64,000 nt of DNA, from the NCBI GenBank assembly GCA_958415525.1, contig CATYZE010000006.1, positions 33,300-97,299 on the forward strand. The letters run 5' to 3'. The notes below the pieces were generated by a model. It ran no database searches. It was not told where the DNA came from and saw only the letters and a program-made list of their open reading frames with translations. Position 1 is the first letter of the stretch, and every line of letters begins with the position of its first letter. Source of the stretch: an uncultured Collinsella sp. GTDB lineage: Bacteria > Actinomycetota > Coriobacteriia > Coriobacteriales > Coriobacteriaceae. A program made the translations under genes and the position numbers. Positions 60,536 through 64,000 of the stretch are shown here, piece after piece.

Positions 60536-61471
60536 TTAGTAATGCTGATTTGCTAAGACAGCCGTCGTAGCTACAACGGCAAAAGTAGTGCTGCGACCCA
60601 GACACAGGATGTCACCGGGGTGTAGCTGGACGGGTGCGCCGGAGCTGATATCGAGTTTCTTTCCGTTGGACGCTTCGACTAGATATGTCCCGTTGGCCGA
60701 ACCGAGGTCTTGTGCGTACCAAACGTTGCTCTCGGTGAAGATGCGGAGATGTCTGGCAGAGGCATCTGGTCCAACATCGGTGACAGCTCCATTCTCGAGT
60801 GCGAGCGCTCCAATGATGGAGCCTATGGCCGATGGTTCAATGGCATAGGGACCACCGACGACGAGTTCGTTGTCGATCCTAATTAGGCCGAGCGCATGTG
60901 CGGTGCCGGTTTGTTTCAAATCGCATGGACTGGAAGAAACGCTTGAGGGGGGGGTAAACGATCGGACGTTCCCTGCACGTTTGATGTGGTCAATGATGTA
61001 CGTGATGGAACGAGCCGGATCGCACCAACAGGCGGTCGAAACCACAAGCGCGATCGAAATGAGAGCCCTGTCGTCTTCGTCTGACTGGCAGCCGACGAGG
61101 CGCGAGGCGGCATTTCGGTAAAGGAGTCCATCGCGCCCATAGGCGCTGAGCGTTTGAACTATCGCACCAGTCGCTGATGCAATCGCGGTATAGATGTCGG
61201 CGTTCGAATAACCTTTTTCCCGTAGCTTGTGCAGGATCCGATTTGATGCACATGACCAGTCGGCAAAGTAGCGATCTTCTAAGGAGCCTGGCTGCGAGTG
61301 CACGATTGTGCGCGAAAGCCAGCTGGTGTCTTGCGCCATTTGGGCGGTGGGTCGTCCGTTTGTTAATGGCCGATCGGATAGTAACAGTTCTGCAAGCGCG
61401 CGATGGCTCAAGGCAAATGAGGTCTTGAACAGGGAGAACATGACCTCGAGCGGCGTTTGCCTACTTGGCAT
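60536..61471 (-). CDS. FHA-domain protein with unknown N-terminal domain
   Basis: 311 residues, with GGGAGGGAG before the ATG. The C-terminal 80 residues form an FHA fold: S239-R240-H241, then G257-S258-A259-N260-G261-T262 and a closing LHPGDILCLG strand. These residues bind phosphothreonine peptides. Residues 1-190 are helical and rich in Ala and Ser, with some likeness to the helical domain of PP2C-linked or ADP-ribosylglycohydrolase-like proteins, but not enough to call. No kinase or phosphatase gene is next to it. It is first in the operon. Confidence 0.78.
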   Translation of the reverse strand: MPSRQTPLEVMFSLFKTSFALSHRALAELLLSDRPLTNGRPTAQMAQDTSWLSRTIVHSQPGSLEDRYFADWSCASNRILHKLREKGYSNADIYTAIASATGAIVQTLSAYGRDGLLYRNAASRLVGCQSDEDDRALISIALVVSTACWCDPARSITYIIDHIKRAGNVRSFTPPSSVSSSPCDLKQTGTAHALGLIRIDNELVVGGPYAIEPSAIGSIIGALALENGAVTDVGPDASARHLRIFTESNVWYAQDLGSANGTYLVEASNGKKLDISSGAPVQLHPGDILCLGRSTTFAVVATTAVLANQHY

Positions 61472-61662
61472 GATGCTCTCCCTCCCTTGAACTTATTCGT
61501 AAAACAAAGGATAAGGGTGCCAGTAGCCGATTTTACTGTGCAACAAATTGTATGTCGGTGAGCGGTTGCGCCGCCTGATGCGTTTGCTCCAATATGAAAG
61601 TTGGTTATCTTAGAGGCGTGATGCGGTCGTGTTTTGATTAGGATGGCACGACTAGCCCCATT

Positions 61663-61889
61663 GGGAAAGTGCATCCCAGTCTGAGGGCTCAAAACGGGAC
61701 GCATTTTCCGAAACAGGAGCCTTTGGGAAAGTCCCGGAATAGGCGCTCAGAATGGGACGTATTTTCCGCTTCAGCCTCTGCGGGAAAGTACATCCCAGTC
61801 TGAGGGCTCAAAACGGGACGCATTTTCCCCATGAAGGCCTTTGGGAAACTGTGTCCCACTTTGAGCTGAAATTCTGGGGCGCATTTTCC
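61663..61889. repeat. Palindromic half-site array B
   Basis: Eight half-sites of the same consensus as array A: 61663-61677 (-), 61696-61709 (+), 61725-61735 (-, shortened), 61754-61767 (+), 61782-61796 (-), 61815-61828 (+), 61843-61857 (-), 61876-61889 (+). Two units share CCCAGTCTGAGGGCTCAAAA exactly, so tandem copying has occurred. The rest of 61472-61987 is the operon's promoter region and the following terminator. Confidence 0.82.
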
Positions 61890-61903
61890 CATTCAAATAG
61901 AGG

Positions 61904-61945
61904 AAGGCGCGCTGCCCGCGGTTGATGCGGGCGGCGCGCCTTTTT
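61904..61945 (+). terminator. Terminator following array B
   Basis: AAGGCGCGCTGCCCGC and GCGGGCGGCGCGCCTT pair with one mismatch around GGTTGAT and are followed by TTTTGG. It is a close copy of the terminator after array A. Confidence 0.8.
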
Positions 61946-61987
61946 GGTTAAGCCATGTTGAGGTTGGGAGCTTAAGCCTGTGGTCCC

Positions 61988-62737
61988 CTAGGAGCGGGCA
62001 GCTCCGTCGACGGGGAGCACGGCGCCCGTGACGTAGGCGGACATGTCGCTCGCCAGGAAGACAAAGGCGTTGGCGACATCCTCGGGCTCGCCCATGCGAC
62101 CCAGCGGAATGGTGGCGATGATGGGCTTGATGACCTCTTCGGGCAGGTTGGCGACCATATCGGTCTTGGTTACGCCGGGGGCAACGGCATTGACGCGAAT
62201 GCCCATGGGGGCGAGCTCGCGCGAGAGCGACTGGACCATGCCGTTGACGGCGAACTTGGACGTGGGATAGCCAACGCCAGAGGGCTGACCGTACTTGGCG
62301 ACCATCGAGCTCGTGGTGGTGATGGTGCCGCCATGACCTGCCTCGGTCATGATCCTGGCGGCAGCTTGGTGACCGTTAAAGACGGCGACGACGTTGAGGT
62401 CCATGACCTTTGCGAACTCCTCGGCCGTATAGTTAAGGAGCGGCGAGCGCTGGGAGATGCCGGCATTGTTGACGACCGTGTCCAAGCCGCCCATGTCGGC
62501 GGCAGCCTGGGTAAAGGCCTCGGTCACGGCTTCGAGCGAGGTGAGGTCGCAGGAGCGGCCCCAGACCTTGGCGTCGGGATAGGCGGCTGCCAGCTTCTCA
62601 ACGGCCGCGTCGGCAGTCTCCTGGCGCGAGCCAAAAACGGTGACGGCAGCGCCTTCCTCGATAAAACGGCAGGCGATGGCATAGCCGATACCGCGCGTGC
62701 CTCCGGTGATGATTGCTTTCTTGCCCTCGAGCAACAT
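61988..62737 (-). CDS. SDR-family oxidoreductase, FabG-like
   Basis: 249 residues from ATG 62737, with AGGAAG upstream. NAD(P)-binding ITGGTRGIGYAIA at the start, NNAGIS, the catalytic Ser in TSSMVAKYG, and Tyr/Lys in YPTSK are all present. It reduces a ketone or oxidises an alcohol, perhaps 3-oxoacyl-ACP, but it is not in a fatty-acid operon, so the substrate is open. Monocistronic. Confidence 0.88.
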   Translation of the reverse strand: MLLEGKKAIITGGTRGIGYAIACRFIEEGAAVTVFGSRQETADAAVEKLAAAYPDAKVWGRSCDLTSLEAVTEAFTQAAADMGGLDTVVNNAGISQRSPLLNYTAEEFAKVMDLNVVAVFNGHQAAARIMTEAGHGGTITTTSSMVAKYGQPSGVGYPTSKFAVNGMVQSLSRELAPMGIRVNAVAPGVTKTDMVANLPEEVIKPIIATIPLGRMGEPEDVANAFVFLASDMSAYVTGAVLPVDGAARS

Positions 62738-62886
62738 GGTGCTTCCTCTCATCGCGGGCGGACATTCGCAGCACAGCGTAGCGGTAGCCGGAATCGGTCG
62801 CGTTTGCATATCGGTGAACGGTAGCCCGCGTTACCGATGAGCGGCTCGCGCAAATATGCTCTGCCGTTGTGCTTAGGGCAGGAGAC

Positions 62887-62920
62887 AAAAGGGCTCCCGT
62901 CCCACGTCGGACGGGAGCCC
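62887..62920 (-). terminator. Terminator of homoserine dehydrogenase
   Basis: On the minus strand GGGCTCCCGTCC and GGACGGGAGCCC (62909-62920 and 62891-62902) pair perfectly and are followed by TTTTGTCTCC. It lies just past the hom stop. Confidence 0.92.
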
Positions 62921-62951
62921 TCAAAGCGCGTATTGCCGGGCGAGCGTTGGG

Positions 62952-64000
62952 TTAGTTCGCCATAACGCCTTCGGTCCAGGCCTCGACGTCCTCGATACGC
63001 AGGACGTTGGCGACCTCGGCCACGCAGTCGACGCTGGCAAGCTCGGCGGCGGCAGCCTGGACGTCCTTCTCGAGCGCGCGGTGCGTCAGGAAGATGACCG
63101 AGCAGGCATCGCTGACGCCCGACTTGCCGTCCTCGACCTGGTTGATGAGCGAGATCGAGATGTTGTGCTTGGCAAAGATGTCGACCGTCTCGGACAGGGC
63201 GCCCACGCGGTCGGCGACCTTCAGGCGCACATAGTACTTGGTCTGGAGCTCGTCCATGGGCTTAAAGGTGAGGTTGTGGCCATAGGGCTCAATCTCGGGC
63301 AGCGGAGCCACGCCGCGGCTGATCTGCTCAGAGAGCGACAGGATATCGCCCACGACGGCGCTCGCGGTGGGGAAGGAGCCTGCGCCCGCGCCGTAGAACA
63401 TGGTCTCGCCCACGGCGTCGCCTACCACGTAGACGGCGTTCATGGCGCCGTTGACCTTGGCAAGCATATGGTCTGCCGGGATGAGCGTGGGATGCACGCG
63501 AACATCGACGCCGGCGTCGGTGTTGCGGGCGATGCCGAGCAGCTTAATGGTGTAGCCGAGCTCGCGGGCCTGGGCGATGTCCTCGGCGCCGATGGTGCGG
63601 ATACCCTGCTGGTACACATCATCGGTGGTAACGCGGGTGCCAAAGCCGATGGAGGCGAGGATGGCCGTCTTGCTGGCGGCGTCGAAGCCGTCGACATCGG
63701 CGGACGGGTCGGCCTCGGCATAGCCCTTGGCCTGCGCGTCGGCAAGCACGTCAGCGTAATCGGCGCCCTCGGCGTCCATGCGCGACAGGATATAGTTGGT
63801 GGTGCCGTTGAGGATGCCGGCGATGGTCAGGATCTTGTTACCCACCAGGTCGTGCTCGAGCGTGCTGACGATGGGGATGCCGCCACCGCAGCTGGCCTCG
63901 CACTTAATCTGCACGCCGCACTCACGCGCCTTCTCGGCGAGCGTCTCGACATGACGGCCCAGCAGGGCCTTGTTGGCAGAGACGACGTGCTTGCCGTTCT
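62952..64000 (-). CDS. hom: Homoserine dehydrogenase (N-terminal part outside window)
   Basis: The open frame continues past the window edge; residues NGKHVVSANKALLGRH are visible at the edge, before the first in-frame Met. The catalytic domain shows GILNGTTNYILSRM and the Lys/Asp-containing ADPSADVDGFDAASK. The C-terminal 90 residues are an ACT domain (RLKVADRVGALSETVDIFAKHNISISLI), for feedback by threonine. It reduces aspartate semialdehyde to homoserine on the path to threonine and methionine. The N-terminal Rossmann part is missing here only because of the window. Confidence 0.94.
   Translation of the reverse strand, partial: NGKHVVSANKALLGRHVETLAEKARECGVQIKCEASCGGGIPIVSTLEHDLVGNKILTIAGILNGTTNYILSRMDAEGADYADVLADAQAKGYAEADPSADVDGFDAASKTAILASIGFGTRVTTDDVYQQGIRTIGAEDIAQARELGYTIKLLGIARNTDAGVDVRVHPTLIPADHMLAKVNGAMNAVYVVGDAVGETMFYGAGAGSFPTASAVVGDILSLSEQISRGVAPLPEIEPYGHNLTFKPMDELQTKYYVRLKVADRVGALSETVDIFAKHNISISLINQVEDGKSGVSDACSVIFLTHRALEKDVQAAAAELASVDCVAEVANVLRIEDVEAWTEGVMAN

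Overview
The window looks like a chromosomal stretch from an anaerobic, high-GC Gram-positive gut bacterium of the Coriobacteriia, most probably Collinsella. The reasons are the GC-rich third codon positions, the mix of PTS sugar uptake, reverse rubrerythrin, ferredoxin-fused EtfA and PdxST, and small dispersed repeats of the kind seen in that group. The assignment rests on gene content and style, not on a marker gene; no rRNA or tRNA gene was seen.

Layout. 1-7 kb: a ceramidase-like hydrolase (5' end cut by the window), a PTS permease, a LysR regulator with a peptide deformylase, an MFS exporter, and a protein with an acidic head, a winged-helix-like centre and an RGG-rich tail. 7-12 kb: a repeat-rich strip, the PLP operon pdxS-pdxT with its divergent MocR-type regulator, and a Vsr/DUF559-type nuclease gene bracketed by two copies of a ~120-bp element with terminal inverted repeats. 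12-20 kb: rubrerythrin, a DUF5131 protein, an alcohol/aldehyde dehydrogenase operon behind paired palindromes, a 59-aa small protein, a metallophosphoesterase, a ChbG-type deacetylase and a DUF2130 coiled-coil protein. 20-30 kb: a Ski2-like helicase and a set of tRNA-modification genes (TrmB, a Trm9-like methyltransferase, Elp3) with a membrane-anchored HTH/DUF4097 pair between them.

30-36 kb: a helicase, ATPase and TerB-domain operon matching the anti-phage system called Shango. 36-40 kb: an operon of small secreted or anchored surface proteins. 40-44 kb: an FAD oxidase with EtfB and ferredoxin-fused EtfA, resembling electron-confurcating lactate dehydrogenase. 44-55 kb: HD protein, AzlCD exporter, KdgT permease, GGDEF protein, EamA transporter, a single-chain PurL and a CPA2 antiporter.

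55-62 kb is the most unusual part. Two arrays of short palindromic half-sites, each followed by a near-identical terminator, enclose an AT-richer block. The block holds a Fic protein with palindromic operators and, on the other strand, a tight five-gene operon: FHA protein, SPFH protein with zinc ribbon, multi-TM protein, HEPN-like protein with an RNGIAH motif, and zinc-ribbon/TPR-like protein. It reads as an uncharacterised stress or defence module. The window closes with an SDR oxidoreductase and the 3' part of homoserine dehydrogenase.
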